A DNA stretch of 64,000 nt, taken from Faecalimicrobium dakarense (lineage in GTDB: Bacteria; Bacillota; Clostridia; Peptostreptococcales; Peptostreptococcaceae). The translations under genes were made by a program, and so were the position numbers. Below are positions 9,091 through 18,998 of the stretch, in pieces. The number at the start of each line of letters is the position of its first letter. Positions within the stretch are counted from its first letter, which is position 1. The stretch is taken from assembly GCF_000499525.1 (NCBI RefSeq), contig NZ_HG529233.1, positions 21,075 to 85,074 of the forward strand. The letters are read 5' to 3'. The notes beneath the pieces are model-generated. The model was not told the DNA's origin. It ran no database searches and was given only the letters and a program-made list of their open reading frames with translations.

Positions 9091-10275
9091 ATGAAAAAAA
9101 TATTTTCGAGCATGGTATTAGTCATATTTTTAGTATTTGGATCTTTTATGATTTGCTTTGCAAATGATAAGGGGGAAGAAAACTATGGTGAGACTAAAAA
9201 AAGTATAGATAAATATATTGATGGGCAGCTAGAAAAAATAAATTTAGATGAAATACAAGGTTATATAAAAGAATCTACAGCTTTAGAAAATGTAAGCCTA
9301 AAAACATTTATAAAAGAGCTTGTCAGTGGAGATAAAACAATGTTGGACTTATTTAACAAAGAAGGAATCAAGTTAATGATATTTGACGAAGTTAAGTCTA
9401 GCATAAAGGTAGCAACAATAATTTTAGTTTTAGCATTATTATCATCAGTTTTAAAAAGTCTGGATAATTCTTTCTCATCAGGGGCAGTGAGTCAGATAAC
9501 TACATACATAGTATTTATCACAATGGTTTCACTTACATTAATAGGATTTAAAGATGTACTTGAAATATGTAATAACACCATAGATTCAACTGTTGGACTT
9601 ATGCAAGTCATAATGCCAGTGCTAATAACACTATTAGTATTAATTGGATTTCCAATCACATCGACAGTATTAAATCCAATATTTATAGGTGGAGTAACAT
9701 TTATAAATGTTGTATTTAAAAACTTTTTATTCGTGTCAATTGCAGTTGCTTTTGCAATTTTAGTCGTAAATAACTTATCTAAAAATATTAAACTAAAAAA
9801 ACTATCATCATTTATAAAACAAATAAACCTAGTGTCTTTAGGAGCAATGTTTACCATATATTTAGGGCTTGTATCCATGCAAGGTTTATATGTAACAAAC
9901 ATTGATAACTTTACAGTAAAGACAGCTAAATATGCTATAGGAAATTTTATACCAGTTGTAGGTGGATTTGTATCAGACTCAGTTGATATATTATTATCTT
10001 CATCTCAACTTATAAAAGGTGTATTTGGTGGATTAGGGCTTGTTTTATTAGTTGGTATTTGCTTAGTACCTGTAATAAAAATATTATCAATAATAGTTGT
10101 ATATAAGGTTTCTGCAATAGTAGTAGAACCTATAGGAGAAGAAGGTATATCAAGTTTTTTAAATGAAGTTGCAAACTTAATGGTAATAATGCTTGCATGT
10201 ATAATAGCTATAACAATAATGTTTTTTGTAACAGTAGCAGTATTAACTTCAATAAGTGTAGTAGCTCAAGGATAG
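9091..10275 (+). CDS. spoIIIAE: stage III sporulation protein AE
   Basis: 394-aa integral membrane protein, the largest SpoIIIA membrane subunit. An N-terminal signal-like segment (SSMVLVIFLVFGSFMICFA), an extracytoplasmic region to about residue 95 and then several membrane helices are visible. It is thought to form the channel core in the mother-cell membrane. GGAGAATGG precedes the ATG and spacing to AD is 14 bp. Confidence 0.95.
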   Translation: MKKIFSSMVLVIFLVFGSFMICFANDKGEENYGETKKSIDKYIDGQLEKINLDEIQGYIKESTALENVSLKTFIKELVSGDKTMLDLFNKEGIKLMIFDEVKSSIKVATIILVLALLSSVLKSLDNSFSSGAVSQITTYIVFITMVSLTLIGFKDVLEICNNTIDSTVGLMQVIMPVLITLLVLIGFPITSTVLNPIFIGGVTFINVVFKNFLFVSIAVAFAILVVNNLSKNIKLKKLSSFIKQINLVSLGAMFTIYLGLVSMQGLYVTNIDNFTVKTAKYAIGNFIPVVGGFVSDSVDILLSSSQLIKGVFGGLGLVLLVGICLVPVIKILSIIVVYKVSAIVVEPIGEEGISSFLNEVANLMVIMLACIIAITIMFFVTVAVLTSISVVAQG

Positions 10276-10287
10276 AGGAGGGGCTAT

Positions 10288-10872
10288 ATGATAGATAACA
10301 TAAAAATGTGGATTATAACTATTTTAATAGGAGCATTTATAGTAAATATAGTAAATATGATTTTGCCTGAATCTAAAATAAAGCCATATATAAACTTAGT
10401 ACTTAATTTTATATTTGTGTTTATTGTACTAACTCCGATAATAGGCTTCTTTTCAAAGGATATTAGCTTAGAAGATAAAATATTGCAATCTATGAGCCAC
10501 TATAATAAAGAATACGTAGATAGTATAAATACATTGGCTGATAAAACAGGCAACAATAGCTTATCAAAAGGATATGAAAATGGATTAAAAGATGTATTAA
10601 AACTTAAATTAGATGAATATGGTTATGAGCTTGATGATATAGAATTTAACGGGTCAGAAATAGGAAATATTAAAGTAAAAGAAAAAAATAATAGTAATAA
10701 AAGTAAAAATGAGGACATACAATCTAATGAAAAAGAAAAATCTAAACAAGTATTTAAAGATAAGGATGCACCAAAAGATAAGGAGCATGAACTTGATCTA
10801 AATGAAAATAAGTTAAAAAAAGATCTAGTAAAAATACTTGATGTATCAATTGAAACTATAGAAATTGATTAA
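10288..10872 (+). CDS. spoIIIAF: stage III sporulation protein AF
   Basis: 194-aa protein with two N-terminal membrane helices (WIITILIGAFIVNIVNMIL and LVLNFIFVFIVLTPIIGFF) and a long, charged, lysine-rich extracytoplasmic part predicted to lie in the intermembrane space. This matches SpoIIIAF architecture. GGAGGGGC precedes the ATG. The C-terminal end carries a ring-building-type fold in the family. Confidence 0.92.
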   Translation: MIDNIKMWIITILIGAFIVNIVNMILPESKIKPYINLVLNFIFVFIVLTPIIGFFSKDISLEDKILQSMSHYNKEYVDSINTLADKTGNNSLSKGYENGLKDVLKLKLDEYGYELDDIEFNGSEIGNIKVKEKNNSNKSKNEDIQSNEKEKSKQVFKDKDAPKDKEHELDLNENKLKKDLVKILDVSIETIEID

Positions 10873-10886
10873 TAGGGGTTGGGTGA

Positions 10887-11432
10887 ATGTTTAAAAACTT
10901 AAATGAAAAAGATAAGAAAAAGATATACTCACTATTATCTTTAGGGGTTATATGTGCAATAGCGCTTATAGTATTGCCAAGCTTTTCTAATGATAAAAAA
11001 GGTGAAGAAGAAAAAAATGCTAAAGCTGATAAGCAGACAGAAGTATCCAAGGAAAATGAACATGACGCTATAGAATCAAAGTTAAAAAATATACTATCAA
11101 AAATAGAGGGAGTTGGAGATGTTCATGTAATGATAACATTTGAATCTAGTGAGGAGATTCAACCGGCATTTAACTCTAATTCAAGTACAGAAAAAACACA
11201 AGAAACAGATGCAAAAGGTGGGGAAAGAACAGTAACAACATCTAATGAAAATAAAACAATGATAACATCTAGTTCAAATAATCCTGTAGTATTAAAAACC
11301 AATGAAGCTAAAATAAAAGGAGTTGTAATAGTATCAAGTGGAGCTAGTGATCCAAAGATTAAAGAAACTATTTATAGTGTAGCACAAACAGCATTACAAG
11401 TATCAGGTCATCAAATAGAAGTAACATACTAA
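10887..11432 (+). CDS. spoIIIAG: stage III sporulation protein AG
   Basis: 181-aa single-pass protein: short cytosolic N-terminus, one membrane helix (LLSLGVICAIALIVLP, about residues 17-33), a charged linker, then a domain beginning IESKLKNILSKIEGVGDV, typical of SpoIIIAG. In the family it forms a large ring in the intermembrane space. It starts ATG after GGGGTTGGGTG. Confidence 0.93.
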   Translation: MFKNLNEKDKKKIYSLLSLGVICAIALIVLPSFSNDKKGEEEKNAKADKQTEVSKENEHDAIESKLKNILSKIEGVGDVHVMITFESSEEIQPAFNSNSSTEKTQETDAKGGERTVTTSNENKTMITSSSNNPVVLKTNEAKIKGVVIVSSGASDPKIKETIYSVAQTALQVSGHQIEVTY

Positions 11433-11461
11433 ATAATTATATTAAACTTGGGGGGATAAAA

Positions 11462-12130
11462 ATGAAATTTAATTATAAGGGAAGAGGATTTGTAGTAGTG
11501 AGTTTAGCAGCAATGCTAGTTGTAGTAGGAACAGTTAATTATAAGTTAAGCCAAAAGTCTGTACTTGAGACATCTAAAGAGATGAAAGCATATGAACAAG
11601 CTCAAATGAAAAAAAATGAAGATAATGAAAATAATAAAGAAGCTAAAAAAGAAGCAAGTAAAGAAGATGTAGAAGTTGAAGTGGTAGATAGTAAAACTAA
11701 CAAAATAAATGAAAAAGCTACAGAAACTAGTAAGGAAATAAAAAACCAATTAACATCAGAAAAAAATATGAAAAAAGCTACATATATATTAGATATGAAA
11801 ATGACTAGAGAAAAACAAAGAAATGAGTTAACTCAAGATTTAAATGAAATGATAAATAACCCATCTACAACTGAAGAATCTAGAAAAGAAGCTTCATCAA
11901 TGAAACTTCAATTAGTTAAAGATCAAGAAACAGAATTAAAAATAGAAAATTTATTAAGTGCTAAAGGATTTGAGGATGCACTAGTGTACATAAGCAATGA
12001 AAATGTAAACGTTGTTGTAAATGAAGAAAAATTAGAAAAAGCAGATGCAGCTAAAGTGTTCGACTTAGTAGCACAACAAGCAAGTGTAAAATATGAAAAT
12101 ATAAAATTAATGAATAATAATCAAAATTAG
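11462..12130 (+). CDS. spoIIIAH: stage III sporulation protein AH
   Basis: 222-aa single-pass protein; its C-terminal domain binds forespore SpoIIQ and bridges the two membranes. One N-terminal helix (GFVVVSLAAMLVVVGTVNY) and a long polar Lys/Glu-rich linker lead to the YscJ/FliF-like domain (about 105-215, from KKATYILDMKMTREKQR). TTGGGGGGA lies 5 bp before the ATG. It is the last gene of the operon and is followed by a terminator. Confidence 0.94.
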   Translation: MKFNYKGRGFVVVSLAAMLVVVGTVNYKLSQKSVLETSKEMKAYEQAQMKKNEDNENNKEAKKEASKEDVEVEVVDSKTNKINEKATETSKEIKNQLTSEKNMKKATYILDMKMTREKQRNELTQDLNEMINNPSTTEESRKEASSMKLQLVKDQETELKIENLLSAKGFEDALVYISNENVNVVVNEEKLEKADAAKVFDLVAQQASVKYENIKLMNNNQN

Positions 12131-12167
12131 AAATAAAATAACCACAAATATCTTAAGAAAATATATA

Positions 12168-12196
12168 AACCTCAGAATATAACTGAGGTTATTTTC
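12168..12196 (+). terminator. terminator of the spoIIIA operon
   Basis: AACCTCAG (12168-12175) pairs with CTGAGGTT (12183-12190), followed by ATTTTC. An alternative longer-range pairing exists because AAAATAACC near 12135-12143 also complements GGTTATTTT. Confidence 0.78.
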
Positions 12197-12225
12197 TTGC
12201 AAAGTTCATTTGTATTTGGTATTAT
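12197..12225 (+). promoter_or_regulatory. sigma-A promoter of yqhY-nusB
   Basis: TTGCAA (12197-12202), 17-bp spacer, TATTAT (12220-12225), lying directly after the spoIIIA terminator and 45 bp before the next ATG. Confidence 0.55.
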
Positions 12226-12270
12226 TATACTTATAAAATAGTTCCTTAAAATAAGGGGGTAGTCTTTATC

Positions 12271-12633
12271 ATGGAAAATAACAATTTTGGACAAGTGAAA
12301 ATATCTAACGAAGTTATTGCTACTATAGCAGGACTTGCAGCTTTAGAGGTTGAAGGCGTAGAAACGAATACAACATTCACAGATAAATTACTTAAAAATA
12401 ATGGCGTAAAAATACAAATAGAAGAAGAGGAAGTTAACTTAGATGTAATGGTTATGATAGACTATGGTGTATCTATACCTGACATAGCTTTTAAGATTCA
12501 AGAAAATGTAGCTAATACTGTTGAAACAATGACAGGATTAAAAGTTTCTCAAGTGAATATACATGTTCAAGGAATCAGCTTTAAAAGAGAAAAGGCTGAG
12601 AAAGAAGAAGCTAAGCAGATCAAAAAAAGTTAA
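12271..12633 (+). CDS. yqhY: Asp23/Gls24 family envelope stress protein
   Basis: 120-aa member of the Asp23/Gls24 (DUF322) family. The core signature is clear: GQVKISNEVIATIAGLAALE at the start, then VMVMIDYGVSIPDIAFKIQENV and a charged lysine-rich tail. Bacillus YqhY lies in the same place before nusB and is linked to lipid metabolism, but the molecular role is not settled. GGGGG lies upstream of the ATG. It has its own promoter and a strong terminator before nusB. Confidence 0.9.
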   Translation: MENNNFGQVKISNEVIATIAGLAALEVEGVETNTTFTDKLLKNNGVKIQIEEEEVNLDVMVMIDYGVSIPDIAFKIQENVANTVETMTGLKVSQVNIHVQGISFKREKAEKEEAKQIKKS

Positions 12634-12638
12634 TACAT

Positions 12639-12668
12639 ACCCTCTGAAAAATCAGAGGGTTTTTTCTT
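12639..12668 (+). terminator. terminator between yqhY and nusB
   Basis: ACCCTCTGA pairs with TCAGAGGGT around an AAAA loop and is followed by a T run. nusB expression would need readthrough or its own start. Confidence 0.9.
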
Positions 12669-12711
12669 GCTTAATGTGCGCATAATAGGAATTGAAGGAG
12701 GATTACAACCA

Positions 12712-13215
12712 ATGAGAAACGATAAGGCAAAGAAAGTAACAAGTAGAGAATATATGATGAAATTAATATATCAAGCGGATTTAACTAAAGAAGATATGAG
12801 TGATATATTAGATAGTTTTTTAAATAATAACTTTGAATATATAGTTAATAGATATGAAGAACTTAGATTACAATACTCTAATAATCCAGAAATAGAACTT
12901 GGAACATTAGAATTAGAAGGTGTAATAGATAAAGATTATATGAAAAATATGTGCGGTTACTTAAAAGAAAACAATGATAAGATAAATGAATTAATAAACA
13001 AATACGCTAAGAACTGGACAGTAGATAGAATGCCAAAGGTAGATGCATCGATATTAAAATTAGCGGTATGTGAGATTTTATTTGCAAAAGAAATACCAAA
13101 TAAAGTTTCTATAAATGAAGCAGTAGAAATTTCAAAAATATACTGTGATGACAAAGCTCCTAAGTTTGTAAACGGAATACTAGGAAGTGTTGTTGATGAA
13201 CTTTCAGGAAAATAA
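12712..13215 (+). CDS. nusB: transcription antitermination factor NusB
   Basis: 167-aa RNA-binding helical protein; with NusE (S10) it binds boxA in rRNA operons and promotes antitermination. Recognised by [13 protein letters not shown] at the start and the C-terminal block [31 protein letters not shown] (shown here by its beginning and end; positions 13096-13188). I chose ATG 12712 because AAGGAGG at 12695-12701 fits it; the longer frame from TTG 12667 runs out of the upstream terminator. It overlaps the next gene by 20 bp. Confidence 0.93.
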   Translation: MRNDKAKKVTSREYMMKLIYQADLTKEDMSDILDSFLNNNFEYIVNRYEELRLQYSNNPEIELGTLELEGVIDKDYMKNMCGYLKENNDKINELINKYAKNWTVDRMPKVDASILKLAVCEILFAKEIPNKVSINEAVEISKIYCDDKAPKFVNGILGSVVDELSGK

Positions 13216-14176
13216 TATAATAATCGGAATAGATACTAGCTGCTATACAACTTCTATAGCAGCTATATCTTTAGGTAAAAAAGAAATTTTTAATAAAAAA
13301 ATTATGCTGAAGGTAAAAGAAAATGGAAATGGGCTTAGACAAAGTGAAGCTGTATTTCAGCACATTAATAACTTAGGAGCACTTAGTGAAGATATAAAAG
13401 AACTTACTAAAGACTACAATATAGTAGGTATATGTGTATCAAATAAACCAAGGCCAGTAAAAGATTCTTATATGCCAGTATTTATGGCAGGGTATAATTT
13501 TGCAAAATTATCATCTAGTATGATGAAATGTCCATTATACGTAACTAGTCATCAAGAAAATCATATAGAATCAAGTCTTTTGACAAATGAAATAAAAAAT
13601 AAAGAAAAGTTCTTATCTGTTCATATGTCTGGAGGTACTACGGAAATACTTTTGATAAATGAAAACAAAGATAAAATTAATTCAAAATACAGTATCGATA
13701 TAGTCGGGGGAAGTAAAGATATAAGTTTTGGACAATTTATAGATAGAGTAGGTGTAAAGCTTGGATATAAATTTCCAGCGGGAAAATATATAGACGAATC
13801 TGCTATGAAATGCAAAGAAAAAATAAAACAAGGGCTAAAAACTTCTGTAAAAGAAGGTTACATGAATTTATCAGGTCTTGAAAATCAAATATATAAAATT
13901 ATAAATGATGAAAGCAAAGAATATATATCTAAATTAGTACTAGATTCAGTTGTTAGAAATATGTATAAGTCTATATTATATTTAAGTGAAAAATATAATG
14001 TAAATGAGGTTGTATTTGCAGGAGGAGTGTCAGCAAGTAAATATATATCAAAAGAATTAAGCTTAAAGCTAAAAAAGCATAAAGTAGATACATATTTTAC
14101 AAAGCCGGAGTATGCAACAGATAATGGTATAGGATGTGCTATAATAGGCTTAGATAAGCAAATTTTAGGAGAATAA
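13196..14176 (+). CDS. TsaD-like (Kae1/YgjD family) protein
   Basis: 326-aa protein of the ASKHA-fold Kae1/TsaD (old M22 glycoprotease) family. Seen: N-terminal phosphate loop [17 protein letters not shown], the metal site HxxxH as SHQENHIES, the glycine-rich [10 protein letters not shown] and a C-terminal ATDNGIGCA with the third metal ligand. The DET motif after the first phosphate loop, usual in TsaD, reads YTT here, so this is probably a paralogue rather than the housekeeping t6A enzyme. ATG 13196 is preferred (AGGAAG 9 bp upstream) over GTG 13187. Substrate unknown. Confidence 0.8.
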   Translation: MNFQENNIIIGIDTSCYTTSIAAISLGKKEIFNKKIMLKVKENGNGLRQSEAVFQHINNLGALSEDIKELTKDYNIVGICVSNKPRPVKDSYMPVFMAGYNFAKLSSSMMKCPLYVTSHQENHIESSLLTNEIKNKEKFLSVHMSGGTTEILLINENKDKINSKYSIDIVGGSKDISFGQFIDRVGVKLGYKFPAGKYIDESAMKCKEKIKQGLKTSVKEGYMNLSGLENQIYKIINDESKEYISKLVLDSVVRNMYKSILYLSEKYNVNEVVFAGGVSASKYISKELSLKLKKHKVDTYFTKPEYATDNGIGCAIIGLDKQILGE

Positions 14177-14178
14177 AA

Positions 14179-15384
14179 ATGAAACTAAGAGCTTTAGATA
14201 TAAGTGAAGCAAACTCATATATAAAAAGAATTTTAAGTAATGATCCAATATTATATAATTTAAAAGTTAAAGGAGAAATATCAAACTTTAAAGTACACAC
14301 TAGTGGTAATGTTTATTTATCATTAAAAGATGAAAATTCTAAATTAAACTGTGTAATATTTAAAAGTAACTATGATTCTACATTGCAGCTAAATAATGGG
14401 GTAAAGGTTATAGCTAACGGGTATATATCTGTTTATGAAAGGGATGGTTCATACCAATTATATATAAATAGTGTAGAAATAGAAGGAATTGGAAACTTAT
14501 ATATAGAGTTTAATAAGCTAAAAGAAAAGTTAAGTAAAGAAGGATTATTTGATGCAAAGTATAAAAAATCTATACCTAAAATTCCAAACTCAATAGGCGT
14601 TGTAACATCACAAACAGGAGCAGTTATAAGAGATATAATAAATGTTATAAAAAGGAGATATCCTAAAGTTAACATTAAACTTTACCCAGTAAATGTTCAA
14701 GGCGATAAATCAAAGTATGATATATGTGAAGGTATTAAATTTTTCAACGAAAGAAATAATGTAGATACTATAATTGTTGGAAGAGGTGGAGGTTCTATAG
14801 AAGAACTTTGGTCATTTAATGAAGAAATTGTAGCTAGGGCAGTATTTGAATCAAAAATACCAATAATATCGGCAGTAGGTCATGAAACAGATTTTACTAT
14901 ATGCGATTTTGTATCTGACATGAGATCACCAACACCTTCTGCAGCGGCAGAAATAGCAACTCCATCATTAGATGATATAAACTATAAACTTGAGAATATA
15001 AAAAATAGAATGAATAAATCATTAATAAATAATATTCAAGTTAATGAGTATAAATTAAACTCAACATTTGATAAAATAAATGGTTACCTAGAATCATACA
15101 TCATAAGAGATAAAATTATACAATTAGACAAAATATATGATAAAATAAGTTCTGAGATAGAAAATAATATATATACCAAAACGGAAAAACTTTCAAATAT
15201 GGGAGCTATGCTTCATAACCTAAGTCCACTTGCAACAATAGACAGAGGTTATAGTATAGTCCAAAAAGATGGAGAAGTTATAAATAGCGTACAAGAATTA
15301 AAATTCAAAGATAATATAGATATAGTATTAAAAGATGGAAATATAGAGTGTATTGTAGAGAAAATTAAAAATAAAGAGGTATAA
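14179..15384 (+). CDS. xseA: exodeoxyribonuclease VII large subunit
   Basis: 401-aa catalytic subunit of the single-strand exonuclease. An N-terminal OB-fold domain ([20 protein letters not shown]) and the nuclease core with [26 protein letters not shown] and the metal-site region [19 protein letters not shown] are visible, then coiled-coil sequence. Two bases separate the preceding gene from this ATG, with TTAGGAGA as the SD. It pairs with xseB directly downstream. Confidence 0.96.
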   Translation: MKLRALDISEANSYIKRILSNDPILYNLKVKGEISNFKVHTSGNVYLSLKDENSKLNCVIFKSNYDSTLQLNNGVKVIANGYISVYERDGSYQLYINSVEIEGIGNLYIEFNKLKEKLSKEGLFDAKYKKSIPKIPNSIGVVTSQTGAVIRDIINVIKRRYPKVNIKLYPVNVQGDKSKYDICEGIKFFNERNNVDTIIVGRGGGSIEELWSFNEEIVARAVFESKIPIISAVGHETDFTICDFVSDMRSPTPSAAAEIATPSLDDINYKLENIKNRMNKSLINNIQVNEYKLNSTFDKINGYLESYIIRDKIIQLDKIYDKISSEIENNIYTKTEKLSNMGAMLHNLSPLATIDRGYSIVQKDGEVINSVQELKFKDNIDIVLKDGNIECIVEKIKNKEV

Positions 15385-15386
15385 AT

Positions 15387-15602
15387 ATGAATTTAACATA
15401 TGAACAGGCCTATAAAAAATTGGAAGAAATATTAGAAAAATTAGAATCTAAAGGTGCTAGCCTAGATGAATCATTAAGTTTATATGAAGAAGGTATCAGT
15501 CTTTATAAACATTGCAATAAACTTTTAGAAGATGCACAACTTAAAATAAGTAAATTTACTCAATTAGGAATAGAAGAAGATTTAGATATGAGGGAGGAAT
15601 AA
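15387..15602 (+). CDS. xseB: exodeoxyribonuclease VII small subunit
   Basis: 71-aa helical partner of XseA. The signature [17 protein letters not shown] and [19 protein letters not shown] is characteristic. It begins 2 bp after the xseA stop, suggesting translational coupling and fixed stoichiometry. AAAGAGGT precedes the ATG. Confidence 0.95.
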   Translation: MNLTYEQAYKKLEEILEKLESKGASLDESLSLYEEGISLYKHCNKLLEDAQLKISKFTQLGIEEDLDMREE

Positions 15603-15604
15603 AA

Positions 15605-16492
15605 GTGCAATTTAAACAATCTCTAAAGGAAAGAGCTAATTATATAGAAGCGTTATTAAATAGATATATGCCTAAAGAAGAAGGGTATCAAAAGACTATT
15701 ATGGAGTCTATGAATTATAGCTTAAGGGCAGGTGGAAAAAGGTTAAGACCTATTTTAACACTAGAAGCATGCAAAGTTGTAGGAGGTAATGAGGAAGATG
15801 TAATACCTTTTGCAGTAGCTATAGAAATGATACATACATATTCATTAATACATGATGATTTACCAGCACTTGATAATGATGAATTAAGAAGAGGAAGAAA
15901 AACTAATCATATAGTATACGGAGAAGATATGGCAATACTTGCAGGAGATGCCCTTTTAAATTATGCTTTTGAAATTATGCTTTCAAATTCGGTAGAAAAG
16001 GAAAATCCTAAAAAGTATTTAAAAGCTATAAATGAAATAGCAAAGTCATCAGGAATACACGGTATGATTGGTGGTCAAGTAGTTGATGTTCAAAGCGAAA
16101 ATAAACAAATACCTAAGGAAAAGTTAGATTATATACACAATAATAAAACAGCGGCAATAATAATTGGATGTATGAGAGCGGGAGCTATAATCGGTGATGC
16201 TAGCGAAGAAAATTTAGATAAGATAACAAAATATGCAAAAAATATAGGATTATCATTCCAAATCGTAGATGACATATTAGATATAGTAGGTGACGAGGCA
16301 AAACTAGGTAAAAAAGTTGGAAGTGATATAGACAATCATAAATCAACATATCCTTCTTTATTAGGTTTAGAAGAATCTAAAATAATTGCACATAAGTTAA
16401 TAGAAGAAGCTAAAGATAGTATAAAAGATATAGGAACTAGTTCAGAGTTTCTAATTGGCTTAGCAGACTATATAATAGATAGAGAGTATTAA
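15605..16492 (+). CDS. ispA: polyprenyl (farnesyl/geranyl) diphosphate synthase
   Basis: 295-aa trans-isoprenyl diphosphate synthase making short-chain prenyl diphosphate, the precursor for undecaprenyl and quinone chains. The first Asp-rich motif is DDLPALDND, the second is VDDILD, and GGKRLRP marks the IPP site. The GTG start at 15605 is supported by AGGGAGGAAT. It is clustered with dxs further downstream, so isoprenoid genes group here. Exact chain length cannot be read from sequence, but the spacing fits farnesyl diphosphate synthases. Confidence 0.93.
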   Translation: MQFKQSLKERANYIEALLNRYMPKEEGYQKTIMESMNYSLRAGGKRLRPILTLEACKVVGGNEEDVIPFAVAIEMIHTYSLIHDDLPALDNDELRRGRKTNHIVYGEDMAILAGDALLNYAFEIMLSNSVEKENPKKYLKAINEIAKSSGIHGMIGGQVVDVQSENKQIPKEKLDYIHNNKTAAIIIGCMRAGAIIGDASEENLDKITKYAKNIGLSFQIVDDILDIVGDEAKLGKKVGSDIDNHKSTYPSLLGLEESKIIAHKLIEEAKDSIKDIGTSSEFLIGLADYIIDREY

Positions 16493-16501
16493 GGAGGATA
16501 A

Positions 16502-16939
16502 ATGGACGTTTTTTCGGAGATTTTTAGCAACAAGGTTTTAGGAATAAGTATATATGCTTGTTTCTTGGCACAATTTTTCAAAATATTTACTGGAGAAGGT
16601 AAAAGAATTGATTTTGCAAGAATTTTTACTTCAGGAGGTATGCCGAGTTCTCATAGTTCCTTTGTAACAAGTCTAGCTACACTAGTAGGAATAGAACGAG
16701 GATTTAGTTCAACGGACTTTGCAATAGTAGCAGTATTTGCACTTATAATAATGTATGATGCATCAGGTGTTAGAAGATCGGTAGGAAAGCAAGCTGCTAT
16801 TTTAAATCAAATATTAGATGATTTACATCATAAAAAACATATAGAACAAAATAGATTAAAGGAATTAGTAGGGCATACTCCAAAAGAGGTTTTATTTGGA
16901 GCGATACTAGGAATTGTAACTGCCATAGTAATGTCTTAG
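16502..16939 (+). CDS. divergent PAP2 family membrane protein (YuiD-like)
   Basis: 145-aa protein of the DUF212 / divergent PAP2 family (Bacillus YuiD). The phosphatase-like signature GGMPSSHSSFVTSLAT and a later YDASGVRRSVGKQA are visible, with hydrophobic segments around residues 12-28 and 75-90 and at the C-terminus. It lies between ispA and dxs, so a role in prenyl-phosphate metabolism is tempting but is only inference. AAGGAGGAT precedes the ATG. Confidence 0.85.
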   Translation: MDVFSEIFSNKVLGISIYACFLAQFFKIFTGEGKRIDFARIFTSGGMPSSHSSFVTSLATLVGIERGFSSTDFAIVAVFALIIMYDASGVRRSVGKQAAILNQILDDLHHKKHIEQNRLKELVGHTPKEVLFGAILGIVTAIVMS

Positions 16940-16993
16940 TTTGAAAGAGCATATACAATATGATATGATTTTTATATTTTAATATAGTTATAA

Positions 16994-17031
16994 AATGAAT
17001 ATAACTTAGTCAATACTAAGATATATTCATT
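16994..17031 (+). terminator. stem-loop downstream of yuiD
   Basis: AATGAATATA-A-CTTAG pairs with CTAAG-A-TATATTCATT around a 6-nt loop, with one A/A mismatch. It ends in TTTT-like sequence and may be the terminator of the ispA-yuiD unit. Confidence 0.5.
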
Positions 17032-17057
17032 TTGCGATTATGTAAAACTATGTAAAG

Positions 17058-17085
17058 AAAAAGTCTTCTCATAGAAGGCTTTTTT
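17058..17085 (+). terminator. rho-independent terminator before dxs
   Basis: AAAAAGTCTTCT pairs with AGAAGGCTTTTT (one G-U) around a 3-nt loop, followed by T residues. Confidence 0.8.
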
Positions 17086-17124
17086 AAGTTAATAAAAATT
17101 TGATCAGTAAAAGGTGAGGATAGC

Positions 17125-18981
17125 ATGTATAAATATTTAGATAAAGTAAATTCTCCAAACGATATAAAAGCTATGAGCATAGATGAAATGGATTTTTTAG
17201 CAAAGGATATAAGAAAATTTCTAGTAAGATCTGTTTCTCAAACAGGAGGTCATCTTGCATCTAATTTAGGTGTAGTAGAGTTAACCTTAGCACTTCATAA
17301 AGTATTTAATAGTCCAAAAGATAAAATAGTTTGGGATGTAGGTCACCAATCTTATGTACATAAGATTGTTACAGGAAGAAAAAATGACTTTGTATCCTTA
17401 AGACAATTTAATGGATTAAGTGGATTTCCAAAGGAGAATGAAAGTCCTCATGATATATTCGATACTGGGCATAGCTCTACATCAATTTCAGTAGCTGAAG
17501 GTATCGCATGTGCTAGAGATATAAAAAATGAAGACAACAGTGTAATAGCAGTAATAGGAGATGGATCTATAACTGGTGGTATGGCTCTTGAAGGGCTTAA
17601 TCATTTAGGATATACAAATACAGATATGATAGTTATTTTAAATGATAATGAAATGTCTATAGATAAAAATGTTGGTGGTATGTCAAAACACCTATCAAGC
17701 TTAATAAGAAATTCAACAATGAATAAAGTAAAAGATGAAGTTGAAAAAATATTAAGTGTAGCTCCAGGAGGGAACTTAATATCTAAGACTGCAAATAAAG
17801 TAAAAGACAGTATTATAGATAAGTTTACACCTCAAGAATGTGCGTTCTTTGAGTCTATAGGTATAAAATATTACGGCCCAGTTGATGGTCATAATACTAA
17901 AGAATTAATAGAAATATTAAAAAAGGTAAAAAATCGCAAAGGCCCGACTTTAATTCATGTAATAACTAAAAAAGGTAAGGGATATAGATACGCAGAGGAA
18001 GCACCTGATAAATATCATGGTGTATCAAAATTTGATATAAAAGAAGGAATAAAAAGTTCAGGTACTAAGTCAATATCTTCACAAGTAGGTGATAAATTAG
18101 TACAAATGGCAGCTAATAATGATAATATTGTTGCAATAACTGCAGCTATGCCGTCTGGAACAGGGCTTAATATATTTGAAAAGGCGTATCCAAAAAGATT
18201 CTTTGATGTAGGTATAGCCGAACAACATGCAGCTACATTTGCAGCTGGACTTGCAAAAAATGGAATGAAGCCATACTTTGCAGTGTATTCTTCTTTCTTA
18301 CAAAGAGGCTATGACCAACTTATACATGATGTATGTATAACGAAAAAACCTGTGACCTTCCTTATAGATAGAGCGGGAATTGTAGGTAATGATGGAGAAA
18401 CACATCATGGTATGTTTGATTTAAGTTATTTAAATATAGTTCCAAATATTATAGTAATGGCACCGAAAGATAGCAGGGAATTAAGTCTAATGATGGATTT
18501 ATCTTTAGAATTAGATTCACCTTTAGCTATTAGATATCCAAGAGGAAATGCATATGATCTAGATTTAGGAGATTATAAGCCCATAAAATTAGGAAGTTAT
18601 GAAGTTTTATCACAAGGTAAGGATATAGCAATATTATCAATAGGAACTATGGTTAAGCATAGTATAGAAGCTAAGAAAATATTATTAGAATCAGATGTAA
18701 ATCCTACTATAGTAAATGCAAGGTTTTTAAAACCTATGGATGAAGAAATGCTACATTCTTTATTTAAAGAGCATAAGACTATAGTTACAATAGAAGATAA
18801 TGTAGTTGTTGGAGGATTTGGAAGTAGAGTAAATAAATTTGCTGTTGATAATGGATATAAATCTAAGATAGTAAATATAGGACTTCCAGAGGAATTTGTA
18901 CCGCATGGAAATGCAGATGACATCTATGAAAGTATAAATTTATCACCAAGTAAAATAGCAGATAAAATAAAAAGTTTATAA
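17125..18981 (+). CDS. dxs: 1-deoxy-D-xylulose-5-phosphate synthase
   Basis: 618-aa thiamine-diphosphate enzyme, first step of the MEP isoprenoid pathway (pyruvate + glyceraldehyde-3-phosphate). Seen: N-terminal [17 protein letters not shown], the ThDP motif [15 protein letters not shown] with NDNEMSI, the transketolase-type Pyr domain with [15 protein letters not shown], and RYPRGN near the C-terminal domain. Length is normal. GGTGAGG precedes the ATG. It is probably co-transcribed with tlyA, 17 bp downstream. Confidence 0.97.
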   Translation: MYKYLDKVNSPNDIKAMSIDEMDFLAKDIRKFLVRSVSQTGGHLASNLGVVELTLALHKVFNSPKDKIVWDVGHQSYVHKIVTGRKNDFVSLRQFNGLSGFPKENESPHDIFDTGHSSTSISVAEGIACARDIKNEDNSVIAVIGDGSITGGMALEGLNHLGYTNTDMIVILNDNEMSIDKNVGGMSKHLSSLIRNSTMNKVKDEVEKILSVAPGGNLISKTANKVKDSIIDKFTPQECAFFESIGIKYYGPVDGHNTKELIEILKKVKNRKGPTLIHVITKKGKGYRYAEEAPDKYHGVSKFDIKEGIKSSGTKSISSQVGDKLVQMAANNDNIVAITAAMPSGTGLNIFEKAYPKRFFDVGIAEQHAATFAAGLAKNGMKPYFAVYSSFLQRGYDQLIHDVCITKKPVTFLIDRAGIVGNDGETHHGMFDLSYLNIVPNIIVMAPKDSRELSLMMDLSLELDSPLAIRYPRGNAYDLDLGDYKPIKLGSYEVLSQGKDIAILSIGTMVKHSIEAKKILLESDVNPTIVNARFLKPMDEEMLHSLFKEHKTIVTIEDNVVVGGFGSRVNKFAVDNGYKSKIVNIGLPEEFVPHGNADDIYESINLSPSKIADKIKSL

Positions 18982-18998
18982 ACAAGAAAGGTAACTTC

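Noticed and set aside
12667..12711. Longer nusB starting at TTG 12667
   Set aside because: That start lies in the T tract of the preceding terminator and has no SD; ATG 12712 has AAGGAGG.
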